Source: Evansella caseinilytica
Lineage (GTDB): Bacteria > Bacillota > Bacilli > Bacillales > Salisediminibacteriaceae
Assembly (NCBI RefSeq): GCF_900107275.1
Contig: NZ_FNPI01000010.1
Location: 62,001-126,000, forward strand
Direction: 5' to 3'
Length of the DNA: 64,000 nucleotides
Every line of letters starts with the position of its first letter. Positions within the stretch are counted from its first letter, which is position 1. Under the pieces are notes generated by a model. That model made no database searches. It was given only the letters and a program-made list of their open reading frames with translations, and was not told the origin of the DNA. Positions 48,113-57,965 of this stretch are shown one piece after another. Both the position numbers and the translations under genes were made by a program.

Positions 48113-48380
48113 GTGTATGTTCAAAAAGATTGTTTTTTATCTTTTTGAACATACACGAAGCAATGAGTGAAGCCGATGCATTCTTTTCATGCCGTCTGTG
48201 AGTGGTTTTCTCGGAACCAGGATGGTGACATTCCGCCGTTGCTCACAGGACGTGAGCGGTTTTTAGGCGGAATTGGAGGATGGTGACATTCCGCCGTTGC
48301 CCACAGGACGTGGACAGCACTTAGGCGGAACTGAGCGCATTGAGCGGAACCATTGCCTTTTTGAACACGCTCTTATAGTG
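48113..48380 (-). repeat. Composite A + reversed C repeat with an internal 58-bp tandem duplication
   Basis: The A hairpin GTGTATGTTCAAAAAGAT (48113-48130)/ATCTTTTTGAACATACAC (48139-48156) is a perfect 18 bp. A reversed C module follows (GAGTGAAGCCGATGCATTC, TGAGTGGTTTTCTCG), interrupted by two 58-bp units (48219-48276 and 48277-48334), each starting AGGATGGTGACATTCCGCCG and carrying TTCCGCC/GGCGGAA. It ends GAACCATTGCCTTTTTGAAC then ACGCTCTTATAG. Confidence 0.75.
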
Positions 48381-48546
48381 ATTGTTCAAAGTGGAAAAGC
48401 TTTTTTGGAGCAGCGCTGACAGCGAATATATTTTTTTCCGGCGAAGAAAAGCAGGGAACCATTACTGGCTGAAAAAGGTATAATTAAATAGAAGAACGTT
48501 TAACTGTGGAAGCAATCATGACTTGTAAAAGACAGAGGTGAACAAG

Positions 48547-49038
48547 TTGCAGCGAGTTACTAATTGTATTTTAACAGTGGAAGATAAAGTACTAATGCTT
48601 CAGAAACCTCGGCGCGGCTGGTGGGTTGCACCGGGAGGGAAGATGGAAAGCGGTGAATCCGTTCGGGACAGCGTTGTCCGGGAATTTTTTGAAGAAACAG
48701 GTATTCAATTAAAGGATGCGAAACTTAGAGGTATTTTCACAATAGTTGTCGAAGAAAAAGGAAAGGTCATTGATGAGTGGATGATGTTGACGTTCCAGGC
48801 AACAGCATACAGCGGGGAATTGTTGGAACAATCTCCGGAGGGGATATTGGCTTGGCAGCCGCTGGATGCAGTGACGGATTTGCCGATGGCTCCCGGAGAC
48901 TATCACATTTTTCATCACGTCCTCCAATCCGCCGAACTGGTGTATGGAACATTTACGTACACGAAAGATTTTCAACTTATTGCTTACAGGCTGGAGACAG
49001 ATGAACAACCTGCTGCTAAGCTGCAACAGGATATATAA
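48547..49038 (+). CDS. yvcI: NUDIX hydrolase YvcI
   Basis: A 163-residue NUDIX hydrolase. The Nudix box G-x5-E-x7-REFFEETG runs from [10 protein letters not shown] to EETGI (about 29-51). The true substrate is unknown; 8-oxo-dGTP-type annotations are only by family. TTG at 48547 is chosen because GAGGTG ends 6 nt upstream; GTG at 48538 lies inside that ribosome binding site. It begins the yvcI-rapZ-yvcK unit, 23 nt ahead of rapZ. Confidence 0.9.
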   Translation: MQRVTNCILTVEDKVLMLQKPRRGWWVAPGGKMESGESVRDSVVREFFEETGIQLKDAKLRGIFTIVVEEKGKVIDEWMMLTFQATAYSGELLEQSPEGILAWQPLDAVTDLPMAPGDYHIFHHVLQSAELVYGTFTYTKDFQLIAYRLETDEQPAAKLQQDI

Positions 49039-49061
49039 ACAAAGAGGAGGGGAAGCTGGAC

Positions 49062-49961
49062 ATGGAGCAAGGGAAAGAAATGTCCCAAGACTTGGAGCTG
49101 GTCATAATTACAGGGATGTCCGGAGCCGGTAAAACCGTAGCTGTACAGAGCTTTGAGGATATGGGGTATTTTTGTGTGGATAACCTGCCTCCCGCACTAA
49201 TTCCGAAGTTCATTGATTTAATCGAAAACTCCGGAGGCAAAATGAAGAAGGTTGCCCTTGTTATTGATCTCAGGGGACGTGAATTTTTTGATCAATTATT
49301 TACCGCCATTGATACCATAAGCAGAGAATCGCTCGTCACACCACAAATTGTATTTTTGGACGCCCGTGATAATGTTCTAGTCCGCCGATATAAAGAAACA
49401 AGGCGCTCCCACCCGCTGTCGGGCGGCGGGGCGCTGCTGGAAGGCATTCAAGCGGAAAGAGAGCTTCTGAACGATTTAAAAGGACAGGCGCAGATGATTA
49501 TTGACACAAGTGATTTTAAGCCTGTAAAGCTGCGCGAACGAATTATTCAGAGATTCTCATCGTCCGAAAAACAAATCTTCAGTGTTCAACTGCTTTCGTT
49601 CGGGTTCAAACATGGCATTCCGATTGATGCCGATCTTGTTTTTGACGTGAGGTTTTTACCAAATCCACATTACATTGATCATATGAGGCCGAAAACTGGA
49701 CTGGACAAGGAAGTATCCGATTATGTTTTGAAGTGGTCCGAAACGCAGCAATTTATCGATAAGCTTCACGATTTATTGGCGTATATGCTTCCTCACTACA
49801 AGCGGGAAGGAAAGAGCCAGCTTGTCGTTGCCATCGGCTGCACAGGCGGAAAGCACCGCTCCGTCACACTAGCCGAGTATTTTAAGGCAGTTTTTACAAA
49901 GGAAGGATATTTTGCTTGCGTCACGCATCGCGATGTGGAGAAGGGAATACGAGAAGGGTGA
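49062..49961 (+). CDS. rapZ: RNase adapter / nucleotide-binding protein RapZ (YvcJ)
   Basis: A 299-residue P-loop protein with Walker A GMSGAGKT (18-25) and the RapZ C-terminal domain ([37 protein letters not shown]). In E. coli RapZ controls glucosamine-6-phosphate synthase through a small RNA; in B. subtilis YvcJ hydrolyses GTP and affects competence, and no sRNA target is known. RBS GAGGAGG; a second ATG at 49080 is possible. Its stop overlaps the yvcK GTG. Confidence 0.94.
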   Translation: MEQGKEMSQDLELVIITGMSGAGKTVAVQSFEDMGYFCVDNLPPALIPKFIDLIENSGGKMKKVALVIDLRGREFFDQLFTAIDTISRESLVTPQIVFLDARDNVLVRRYKETRRSHPLSGGGALLEGIQAERELLNDLKGQAQMIIDTSDFKPVKLRERIIQRFSSSEKQIFSVQLLSFGFKHGIPIDADLVFDVRFLPNPHYIDHMRPKTGLDKEVSDYVLKWSETQQFIDKLHDLLAYMLPHYKREGKSQLVVAIGCTGGKHRSVTLAEYFKAVFTKEGYFACVTHRDVEKGIREG

Positions 49962-50902
49962 AAAAAGCGAATATTGTTGTCATTGGTGGCGGAACAGGAC
50001 TTTCCGTATTGTTAAGAGGCTTAAAAACATTTCCGGTGGATATTACCGCCATTGTGACGGTGGCGGACGATGGTGGCAGCTCCGGGCGTCTGCGGCAGGA
50101 ATTAAGCATCCCGCCGCCGGGAGACATTCGAAATGTGCTCGTTGCTTTGTCAGAAGTGGAGCCGTTAGTGGAACAGCTGTTTCAACATCGGTTTGAGAAT
50201 GGTAATGGTTTGTCGGGGCATTCTCTCGGCAATTTGCTGCTGGCCGGTATGACGTCCATTACCGGTGACTTTGCCAGAGGAGTGCGCGAATTAAGTAAAG
50301 TACTTAATGTGAAGGGAAAAGTGCTTCCGGCATCCAATCAGGAAATCATTTTGCACGGAGAATTTGAGGACGGCTCCTTTGTCGAGGGGGAATCAAAGAT
50401 CCCGTTGACTGGTAAAAAAATTAAACGTGTCTTCATTGAACCGGAAAATCCCATGCCGTTGCATGAATCATTGATTGCCATCAATGAAGCAGATTTAGTT
50501 GTTCTAGGTCCGGGCAGCCTGTATACTAGTGTGATTCCGAATTTGCTCGTCAAACAAATAACAGCTGCGATTCGCAAGTCCAGTGCATGGAAGGTTTATA
50601 TATGCAATGTCATGACACAACCAGGTGAAACGGATCATTTTACTGCCTCTGACCATGTGAAAGCGATTTATGAACACGCAGGAGACGGGCTGCTGAATGC
50701 GATTCTTGTCAACGAACAAAAAATACCTTTTTCATATGCTCAGCGGTACGCTGCGGAAGGCGCGGAAGAAGTAGTTGTGGACGAGAAGCAATTGGAAGCC
50801 CTCGGTATGGAGGTTGTAGCCGACGATTTTCTGTATTTTGACAACCGTTATTTAAGACATGATGCCATTAAGCTGTCACAGCGTCTTGTTTCTATGCTTT
50901 AA
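49958..50902 (+). CDS. yvcK: Gluconeogenesis/cell-shape factor YvcK (CofD-like)
   Basis: A 314-residue CofD-like protein: [43 protein letters not shown] and [16 protein letters not shown]. subtilis YvcK binds UDP-GlcNAc and is needed for normal shape and peptidoglycan on gluconeogenic carbon sources. GTG start at 49958 overlaps the rapZ stop (GTGA). In B. subtilis whiA follows directly; here 313 bp with two repeats intervene. Confidence 0.94.
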   Translation: MKKANIVVIGGGTGLSVLLRGLKTFPVDITAIVTVADDGGSSGRLRQELSIPPPGDIRNVLVALSEVEPLVEQLFQHRFENGNGLSGHSLGNLLLAGMTSITGDFARGVRELSKVLNVKGKVLPASNQEIILHGEFEDGSFVEGESKIPLTGKKIKRVFIEPENPMPLHESLIAINEADLVVLGPGSLYTSVIPNLLVKQITAAIRKSSAWKVYICNVMTQPGETDHFTASDHVKAIYEHAGDGLLNAILVNEQKIPFSYAQRYAAEGAEEVVVDEKQLEALGMEVVADDFLYFDNRYLRHDAIKLSQRLVSML

Positions 50903-51010
50903 TGCATCTGTTTTGGGTAAACTAGTGTCAGAAACAATAGAGGTTTTGTCAGAATAAGTCAGATGCTTGTGCGAAAACAGTATATTCGTGATATGATGAG
51001 AATAATCTTC

Positions 51011-51188
51011 GTGTTTGTTTAAAAAGATAAAAAGCGATCTTTTTTGAACAAATACTTTATAGTGAGCGTTCAAAAAGGAGGACATAGCAGCGGAGCGTAC
51101 AAGGTACGTACGTGAGCAGCGGAGAGACAACGCTAACGTTGAGATTCGCAGTCGCTGTATCCCGGACTTTTTGAACATCCTCTTATAG
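51011..51188 (+). repeat. Tandem A hairpin + B repeat between yvcK and whiA
   Basis: A: GTGTTTGTTTAAAAAGAT (51011-51028), loop AAAAAGCG, then an arm ending GAACAAATAC and CTTTATAG. B: GAGCGTTCAAAAAGGAGGAC (from 51065), CAGCGGAGCGTAC, ACGTACGTGAGCAGCGGAG, AACGCTAACGTT, GATTCGCAGTCGCTGTATC and CCGGACTTTTTGAAC, ending ATCCTCTTATAG (51188). The B ends form TATAGTGAGCGTTCAAAAAG/CTTTTTGAACATCCTCTTATA. Confidence 0.85.
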
Positions 51189-51215
51189 ATTTGGATAACC
51201 GGAGGTGTGAGGCAG

Positions 51216-52154
51216 ATGTCTTTTGCTTCCATGACAAAAAAAGAATTGACGCAGCTGGAAATGGCGCACTGCTGCTCCAGAGCTGAACTGGCCGCCTTGA
51301 TAAGGATGAACGGCTCCATCTCCATAAGGAATATGGCGGTTTCACTGGATATTCAGACTGAAAATGCGGCAATTGCGAGAAGAATATACACATTAATCAA
51401 AAAGCTATTCGATATACACATTGAACTGCTTGTACGCAAAAAGATGCGGCTGAAAAAAAACAATGTTTACGTCGTTCGAATGACAAAGGAATCCCGTACA
51501 ATTCTTGAAGACTTAAAAATTGTTGACAAAGCTTTTTCCTTTACCCGTGAAATATCGCAGTCGCTCATAAAAAAAGAATGCTGCAAGCGGGCATACTTAC
51601 GCGGTGCTTTTTTGGCGGCCGGATCAGTCAACAACCCGGATACTTCCTCTTATCATCTGGAAATATTTTCACTTTATGAAGAGCATAACCGTTCCCTTTG
51701 CGAGTTAATGAATTACTTTCACCTTAACGCGAAAATGCTTGAGCGTAAAAAAGGATTCATTCTTTATTTAAAAGAGGGAGAGAAAATAAGCGAATTTTTA
51801 AATATTATTGGTGCTCATCAAGCATTACTGAGGTTTGAAGACGTAAGGATCATGAAGGACATGCGGAATTCCGTCAACCGTCTGGTGAACTGTGAAACAG
51901 CAAACTTAAATAAAACCGTCGGTGCGGCCTTGCGCCAGGTGGAAAATATCCGCTATATAAAAGAAGAGGTTGGCCTCCACGTGCTGCCGGAAAAATTACG
52001 GGAAATCGCAGAGCTGCGAATCGAGCATCGCGACGTAACGTTAAAAGAACTTGGCGAAATGGTGAAAAGCGGAAAGGTAAGCAAATCAGGCGTGAACCAC
52101 CGCTTACGCAAAATAGACGAATTCGCCAGCAAGCTAAGAGCGGGAGAGAAATAA
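51216..52154 (+). CDS. whiA: DNA-binding protein WhiA
   Basis: A 312-residue WhiA: N-terminal LAGLIDADG-like domains (about 1-210, [18 protein letters not shown] and [20 protein letters not shown]) without nuclease residues, and a C-terminal HTH (about 225-305, [27 protein letters not shown]). In Streptomyces it switches on sporulation division genes; in B. subtilis it influences division and chromosome segregation. ATG at 51216 with GGAGGTG upstream gives [15 protein letters not shown], in register with B. subtilis. Confidence 0.95.
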   Translation: MSFASMTKKELTQLEMAHCCSRAELAALIRMNGSISIRNMAVSLDIQTENAAIARRIYTLIKKLFDIHIELLVRKKMRLKKNNVYVVRMTKESRTILEDLKIVDKAFSFTREISQSLIKKECCKRAYLRGAFLAAGSVNNPDTSSYHLEIFSLYEEHNRSLCELMNYFHLNAKMLERKKGFILYLKEGEKISEFLNIIGAHQALLRFEDVRIMKDMRNSVNRLVNCETANLNKTVGAALRQVENIRYIKEEVGLHVLPEKLREIAELRIEHRDVTLKELGEMVKSGKVSKSGVNHRLRKIDEFASKLRAGEK

Positions 52155-52240
52155 TGCTTCCCCGTCTCTTTCAACAGAAAGATGGAAGCGTTTATACATG
52201 TAGATAAAGCAAATTGATAGAGGGAAAGGGAGGAAGAAAA

Positions 52241-52495
52241 ATGATTGAAAAAACGATTGTTGTAAAAAGAAAAGCAGGCTTGCAAGCGCGTCCTGCAGCA
52301 TTGTTTGTCCAGGAAGCGAACCGCTTCAGCTCAGACATTTACATTGAAAAAGACGGGAAAAAAGTTAATGCCAAAAGCATTATGGGGATCATGAGCCTTG
52401 CCATCAGCTCCAATAAAGAAATTACTTTGACAGTGGATGGGAATGATGAAGAAGCGGCAATGGAAACGCTTGTGGAATTCATCAATAAAGATTAA
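52241..52495 (+). CDS. crh: HPr-like catabolite repression protein Crh
   Basis: An 84-residue HPr fold. The catalytic His15 of HPr is replaced by Gln15 in GLQARPAALF, while Ser46 in KSIMGIMSLA is kept. Crh thus cannot pass phosphate in sugar uptake but is phosphorylated by HprK/P and acts with CcpA. Both HprK and the glucose PTS are encoded in this window. ATG at 52241 with GGGAGG upstream; a 9-residue upstream extension overlaps that ribosome binding site. Confidence 0.95.
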   Translation: MIEKTIVVKRKAGLQARPAALFVQEANRFSSDIYIEKDGKKVNAKSIMGIMSLAISSNKEITLTVDGNDEEAAMETLVEFINKD

Positions 52496-52507
52496 CTTTT
52501 CTTCAAC

Positions 52508-52710
52508 AATGTTTGTTCAAAAAGGAGGACACCACAGCGGCAAGAAGGTCGAGGCGCAGCAGAATTGAGCAGCGGAGCGTACACAGAACGTACGTGAGCA
52601 GCGGAGAGGCAACGCTGGCGTTGAGATTCGCAGTCGCTGTATCCCGGACTTTTTAAACATCTTCTTCAACAATGTTTATTCAAAAAGGAGGACATACCAG
52701 CTGAAACTTC
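52508..52710 (+). repeat. B repeat followed by the start of a second copy
   Basis: First copy 52508-52670: GTTTGTTCAAAAAGGAGGAC, GCAGCGGAGCGTACACAGAA, CGTACGTGAGCAGCGGAGAG, AACGCTGGCGTT, GATTCGCAGTCGCTGTATC and CCGGACTTTTTAAACATC. The second copy starts at about 52673 (ATGTTTATTCAAAAAGGAGG, ACATACCAGC) and breaks off near 52710. The remaining sequence up to the clpP end has no gene. Confidence 0.8.
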
Positions 52711-52912
52711 GGCCTGACCCCCGGAGTTTTTTGTCTGTACAATCCTGGCCTGACTGGCGGTGGTGATGAGAAACCGGCAGGGCGACGTTCGGCTCCGCTA
52801 TACAGCAGTCCGGTTGATCGAAGCTGTTTTTCATTATATGCATGTTAATGTTAATTGCCGGTTTTCAGGTGTTTGTTCCCGCTTGCTATCAATAAACAGC
52901 AAGAGGATGCCC

Positions 52913-52946
52913 GAAGCCGGTGATACCAGCTTATAAGAGCATCCTC
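52913..52946 (-). terminator. Possible terminator of clpP
   Basis: GAGGATGC/GCATCCTC (8 bp) with an 18-nt interior; leftward it is followed by TTGCTGTTTATT, a poor T-run. It could serve both strands. Confidence 0.4.
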
Positions 52947-52961
52947 ATCTTTGTTAACACC

Positions 52962-53546
52962 TTACGGGCGTTTCTCCATGACATCGTCGATTAAACCGTA
53001 TTTTTTTGCATCATGAGCGCTCATGAAATTGTCTCTGTCCGTATCCCGCTCGATCACTTCCAGCGGCTGGCCGGTGCGTTCCGCTAAAATTTCGTTCAGC
53101 TTTTGCCGCATATTCAGGATACGCTTTGCATGGATTTCAATGTCGGAAGCCTGCCCCTGAGTACCGCCAAGGGGCTGATGGATCATGACCTCGCTGTTCG
53201 GCAGCGCAAATCTTTTGCCCGGCTCGCCTGCCGCCAGAAGAAACGCTCCCATCGAAGCGGCCATTCCGATACAAATCGTCTGCACTTTCGGCTTGATAAA
53301 CTGCATTGTATCGTAAATCGCCATACCGGCAGTAATTGATCCGCCAGGGCTGTTAATATAGAGAGAAATGTCTTTTTCCGAATCATCAGCTGTCAAAAAC
53401 AGCAATTGCGCCACAATGGAGTTCGCCACATTGTCATCAATGGCGGAACCGAGCATAATGATGCGGTCCTTCAGCAAGCGGGAATAAATATCGTAAGCCC
53501 GTTCGCCGCGGTTTGTCTGCTCGATAACCGTAGGTATTAAATTCAT
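52962..53546 (-). CDS. clpP: ATP-dependent Clp protease proteolytic subunit
   Basis: A 194-residue ClpP (B. subtilis 197). Catalytic triad Ser98 (GMAASMGAF), His123 (MIHQPLGG) and Asp172 (TDRDNF) are at the family positions. It forms the tetradecameric chamber used by ClpX, ClpC and ClpE. AGGAGG lies 7 nt before the ATG. It stands alone, opposite to its neighbours. The CtsR box and promoter upstream imply heat-shock control. Confidence 0.97.
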   Translation of the reverse strand: MNLIPTVIEQTNRGERAYDIYSRLLKDRIIMLGSAIDDNVANSIVAQLLFLTADDSEKDISLYINSPGGSITAGMAIYDTMQFIKPKVQTICIGMAASMGAFLLAAGEPGKRFALPNSEVMIHQPLGGTQGQASDIEIHAKRILNMRQKLNEILAERTGQPLEVIERDTDRDNFMSAHDAKKYGLIDDVMEKRP

Positions 53547-53610
53547 AAGTACTCCTCCTTTATTACTTCATAAAATAGAATATGGAATATCTAAATGCTA
53601 ATTCATGATT

Positions 53611-53641
53611 ATCATACCCTTAAAGGTCAATGAAGGTCAAA
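53611..53641 (-). promoter_or_regulatory. clpP promoter with CtsR operator
   Basis: On the plus strand GGTCAAT-GAA-GGTCAAA (53625-53641) matches the CtsR direct repeat RGTCAAANANRGTCAAA with one change. On the minus strand the same bases give -35 TTGACC (53640-53635), 18 bp, -10 TATGAT (53616-53611). The repressor would cover the -35. Confidence 0.88.
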
Positions 53642-53798
53642 TGTTTTGTTTCGTCAATTCATGCGGTCTGATAATACCGTTGCCAACACTTTACATCATA
53701 ACCGAAAACGGCTTGTTTGAAACAGTTTTTTCAGTTTTCGTAAAAATCGTTTGCCGCTGTGAGGAATCAGCTCCGGAAATTGGCAGGCAAGTTAATGC

Positions 53799-53826
53799 AC
53801 ATGAATATGTCGTGTTCATGTATAAT
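53799..53826 (+). promoter_or_regulatory. Inverted repeat and -10-like box upstream of sigL
   Basis: ACATGAA (53799-53805) and TTCATGT (53815-53821) are a 7-bp inverted repeat that abuts TATAAT (53821-53826). No good -35 lies at the right distance, so an activator or repressor site is conceivable. Confidence 0.35.
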
Positions 53827-53849
53827 GGGGATAAGGAGGAGATTGCCTT

Positions 53850-55193
53850 ATGCAAATGGATTTTGGATTGTATCAGCAGCAGACATTGAAATTGGCTATG
53901 ACGAATGAACTTCGTCAGGCGATTACAATCTTGCAGTATTCTGTGTTGGACCTGAACCGGTATTTACAAGAACAGCAACTGGAAAATCCATTGATCGAGC
54001 TGAAGGAAAACTTGATAAAAGAAGAGCATTTCTCCACCTTTGATGCCGTCCCGTTCCATGAGAACAAAAAAAGCCCCGACAGTGAAAAAAATTATTCTTC
54101 ACCCATCGATTTTTTAAGCGATCAAAAACAAGGACTTCACGATTTTTTATTAAATCAAATCCGCTTGCTTCGTTTGGATAAATCCGTTCGCAAGCTGGCT
54201 ATGTATTGTGCCTGTTCCGTTGATGTCAACGGCTATTTAACTGTTGACGCCGATGAAATCGCCTCGGAATTAAGCGAGCCTGTTTCCGTCGTTCGAGAGG
54301 CAATCCAAGTGCTGCAAAGCCTTGAACCGTCCGGAGTCGGTGCCTCTTCCCTGAAAGATTGCCTGCTGCTCCAATTGAGGCAGTTGGAGCAGCGGGATTT
54401 ATTGGCGGAGGCCATCGTAGAACGGCATTTGGACGCATTGGCAAAAAAACAATATAAAGCAATAGCAAAAACGGAAGCGGTTGATCTCGTTGAAGTGCAA
54501 CAGGTGGCCGATTTCATCCAGACGTTGAACCCGAAGCCAGGCTCCCTTTTTCATTACGAGGAAGCAAGCTACGTCGTGCCCGATGTTACCGTGAAAAAAA
54601 TAGCGGGGGACTATCACGTTTTTTTGAACGATGAATACATGCCCAAGATGAATATGAGCAAACAATATGAATTCCTGATATCGACCGGCGAAAGCGAAGT
54701 AGGCGACTATATGCGCCGGAAGTATGAGCAGTTTTTATGGATCAAAAAAAGCATCGAACAGCGCCAGCAGACTTTGTTAAAGGTAGCGCAGGCTATCGTT
54801 GATCACCAGAAGGCGTTTTTTGATCATGGGCCGTCGGCGCTTCGCCCGTTAACGTTAAAAACGATTGCCGAGATGACGAATGTACATGAATCAACAGTAT
54901 CAAGGGCCACGACCAAAAAATATATTCAAACACCGCGCGGTTTATTGGAGCTGAAGTATTTTTTTACTTCTGTAGTCGGAAAGGATAGTATGAAGGCGGG
55001 CTCGGCAGAACAGGTGAAAGCATATCTAAAGCAATTAATCGACGAAGAAAACAAGCGGAAGCCCCTGTCAGATCAAAAGCTGTCTGAATTGCTGAAAGCG
55101 CAGTATCACATCCATGTATCACGCAGAACCGTTGCGAAATACAGAGAGGAAATGCAAATTCTTTCCTCAGCATTAAGAAAGCGCTTTAGCTGA
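53850..55193 (+). CDS. rpoN: RNA polymerase sigma-54 factor (SigL)
   Basis: A 447-residue sigma-54 (B. subtilis SigL 436). Region I (about 1-50) is rich in Q and L (LYQQQTLKLAMTNELRQAITILQYS) and contacts bacterial enhancer-binding proteins; the core-binding region spans about 75-300; the HTH lies near 335-360 (TLKTIAEMTNVHESTVSRATTKKY); the RpoN box RRTVAKYRE is at 425-433. In Bacillus it serves levanase, amino-acid and acetoin catabolism genes. RBS AAGGAGGAG. No enhancer-binding protein is nearby. Confidence 0.95.
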   Translation: MQMDFGLYQQQTLKLAMTNELRQAITILQYSVLDLNRYLQEQQLENPLIELKENLIKEEHFSTFDAVPFHENKKSPDSEKNYSSPIDFLSDQKQGLHDFLLNQIRLLRLDKSVRKLAMYCACSVDVNGYLTVDADEIASELSEPVSVVREAIQVLQSLEPSGVGASSLKDCLLLQLRQLEQRDLLAEAIVERHLDALAKKQYKAIAKTEAVDLVEVQQVADFIQTLNPKPGSLFHYEEASYVVPDVTVKKIAGDYHVFLNDEYMPKMNMSKQYEFLISTGESEVGDYMRRKYEQFLWIKKSIEQRQQTLLKVAQAIVDHQKAFFDHGPSALRPLTLKTIAEMTNVHESTVSRATTKKYIQTPRGLLELKYFFTSVVGKDSMKAGSAEQVKAYLKQLIDEENKRKPLSDQKLSELLKAQYHIHVSRRTVAKYREEMQILSSALRKRFS

Positions 55194-55269
55194 GCGGCAA
55201 TTTGGATAATGGCAATGACGGCAGCTGAGGGAACGGGAACAGGAAGACACAGCATGAGGAGTAATCAAG

Positions 55270-55518
55270 ATGAAAACGGTTTATTTTTATACAAAGCAGG
55301 GCTGTCCATTATGCGACAAAGGTCTCGCCATTTTAAAGGAGCTGCAGAATGGACGCGCGTTTGCGATCGAAGAGCGGGATATTTATGCCAACGATGAATG
55401 GCTGCTAGCCTATCAAATTCGAATTCCGGTGGTGGAAGATGATGCCGGCAACGTTCTTGACGAAGGAATCTTATCAATCTCTGTGCTTAGAGAAAAATTA
55501 AACAAAATGTTCACATGA
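55270..55518 (+). CDS. Glutaredoxin-like thiol protein
   Basis: An 82-residue thioredoxin-fold protein, MKTVYFYTKQGCPLCDKGLAIL, with CPLC at 12-15 and cis-Pro in RIPVVEDD. It belongs to the DUF836/glutaredoxin 2 type found next to cggR in several Bacillaceae. Substrate unknown. RBS GAGGAG precedes the ATG at 55270. Confidence 0.85.
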   Translation: MKTVYFYTKQGCPLCDKGLAILKELQNGRAFAIEERDIYANDEWLLAYQIRIPVVEDDAGNVLDEGILSISVLREKLNKMFT

Positions 55519-55524
55519 TTTTCC

Positions 55525-55553
55525 TTGAATAAAGACCGTTTAATTGCTACAAT
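55525..55553 (+). promoter_or_regulatory. Promoter of the cggR-gapA operon
   Basis: TTGAAT (55525-55530), 17 bp, TACAAT (55548-55553). Confidence 0.7.
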
Positions 55554-55614
55554 GTGTTTGTGAAAGTCATTAACAAAAGACTTTATTAGCGAATGGTCTT
55601 TTTTTTCGCCATAG

Positions 55615-55650
55615 CGGGACATAATAAGTCTATGGGGGACGATTTGTGTC
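55615..55650 (+). promoter_or_regulatory. CggR operator
   Basis: CGGGAC-N6-AGTC-N4-GGGGAC-N6-TGTC, against the known CggR operator CGGGAC-N6-TGTC-N4-CGGGAC-N6-TGTC. It lies about 60 bp downstream of the -10 and ahead of the cggR start, so bound CggR would block elongation, as in B. subtilis; fructose-1,6-bisphosphate relieves it. Confidence 0.92.
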
Positions 55651-55685
55651 CCGTAGGATTTGCGTCGAGAAAAAGGGGCAATAAC

Positions 55686-56720
55686 ATGAGGATGATCATT
55701 GACTTACAGAAAAAGCTGCTTCCCGATCTGATGACTACACTAGGAGACCGTTACCGGGTACTTCGCTATATCCGGCTGATGGAGCCGATAGGCAGGCGGG
55801 CGCTTGCTAACAATTTGGAAATATCCGAGCGGATTCTTCGCAACGAAGTCACTTTTTTAAAGGATCAGGGATTGGTGCAGATTTCCTCTTCCGGCATGAC
55901 GATCACGGAAGAAGGCTTGGCGGTGCTGACGCAGCTGGAAGAAGTGATGAAGGAAGTATACGATATCCGTTCCATGGAACAGCGATTAAAAAATGTCCTG
56001 CAACTGGACGAGGTTCATATTGTCCCTGGAGACAGCGATAATTATTCCTGGGTCAAAAAAGAGATGGGGCGCACATGCGTCTCGTTGATGAAAAAAAATT
56101 TAACCGGCGGGGATAATATCCTTGCAGTTACCGGCGGTACCTCCATCGCCGCAGTTGCTGATATGGTGACGCCTGACAACGGGCTGAAGGATGTGCTGTT
56201 TGTCCCGGCACGAGGTGGTTTGGGAGAGCAGGTGGAAAATCAGGCAAACTCCATTTGCGCGACAATGGCAAGAAAGGCAATGGGGAAATACCGCCTATTG
56301 TTCGTTCCTGATCAACTGAGCAAGGAATCGTATAAATCGTTGAATGAGGAGCCGTCCGTCAAGGAAATTTTACAGCTGATCCGCTCTGCGAATATGGTTA
56401 TTCACGGCGTTGGTGAAGCGCATGTCATGGCGGAACGGAGAAACTCGTCCAGGGAAGTGCTGGAAAAGTTATCAAAAGACAATGCGGTAGCAGAAGCTTT
56501 TGGTTATTATTTTAATCAGTCAGGGGACATTATACATAAAGTGTTTTCAATTGGTATTCAGCTGGAAGATTTACCGGTGATCCCAACGATCATCACTGTT
56601 GCCGGCGGAGCTTCGAAAGCCAGGGCGATTCAGGCGTATCTGAAACACGGCCCAGGTCAAATATTGGTAACCGATGAAGGGGCTGCCCAAGCGATTTTAC
56701 AAACCAACGAACGAGCTTGA
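55686..56720 (+). CDS. cggR: Central glycolytic genes regulator CggR
   Basis: A 344-residue SorC-family repressor (B. subtilis 340). The N-terminal winged HTH (about 20-85, MEPIGRRALANNLEISERILRNEV) binds the operator just upstream, and the C-terminal sugar-binding domain (about 95-340, VTGGTSIAAVADMVTP, FVPARGGLGEQVENQANSICA, VAGGASKARAIQAYL) senses fructose-1,6-bisphosphate. ATG at 55686 aligns exactly with B. subtilis; the in-frame extension to 55593 would run through the operator. It controls itself and the following glycolytic genes. Confidence 0.96.
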   Translation: MRMIIDLQKKLLPDLMTTLGDRYRVLRYIRLMEPIGRRALANNLEISERILRNEVTFLKDQGLVQISSSGMTITEEGLAVLTQLEEVMKEVYDIRSMEQRLKNVLQLDEVHIVPGDSDNYSWVKKEMGRTCVSLMKKNLTGGDNILAVTGGTSIAAVADMVTPDNGLKDVLFVPARGGLGEQVENQANSICATMARKAMGKYRLLFVPDQLSKESYKSLNEEPSVKEILQLIRSANMVIHGVGEAHVMAERRNSSREVLEKLSKDNAVAEAFGYYFNQSGDIIHKVFSIGIQLEDLPVIPTIITVAGGASKARAIQAYLKHGPGQILVTDEGAAQAILQTNERA

Positions 56721-56818
56721 AACGAATTTTTGTCTCGGTTTTTCAAGGGGAATTCTGAATTGGAAGTCAGGATGATGAAACTGCATTGTGCTTCTGTACG
56801 AATTTGGACCCCCTTTGA

Positions 56819-57865
<1,047 letters not shown>

Positions 57866-57886
57866 ATCAATTCTGCTTGCTTAAAT

Positions 57887-57930
57887 AAGGAGGAGACAGT
57901 ACCACATGTCCTGTTCTCCTCTTTCATCTG
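57887..57930 (+). terminator. Hairpin between gapA and pgk
   Basis: GGAGGAGACAG pairs with CTGTTCTCCTC with one bulged base, then TTTC. It is probably a partial terminator or mRNA stabiliser that adjusts the gapA to pgk ratio. Confidence 0.5.
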
Positions 57931-57965
57931 TATGAAACAGTCAAATAAAAAGGAGGAGAACCTCT

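Noticed and set aside
53605-53889. A 94-codon plus-strand frame between clpP and sigL
   Set aside because: No ribosome binding site, no family motifs, and it overlaps both the CtsR box and the real sigL start.
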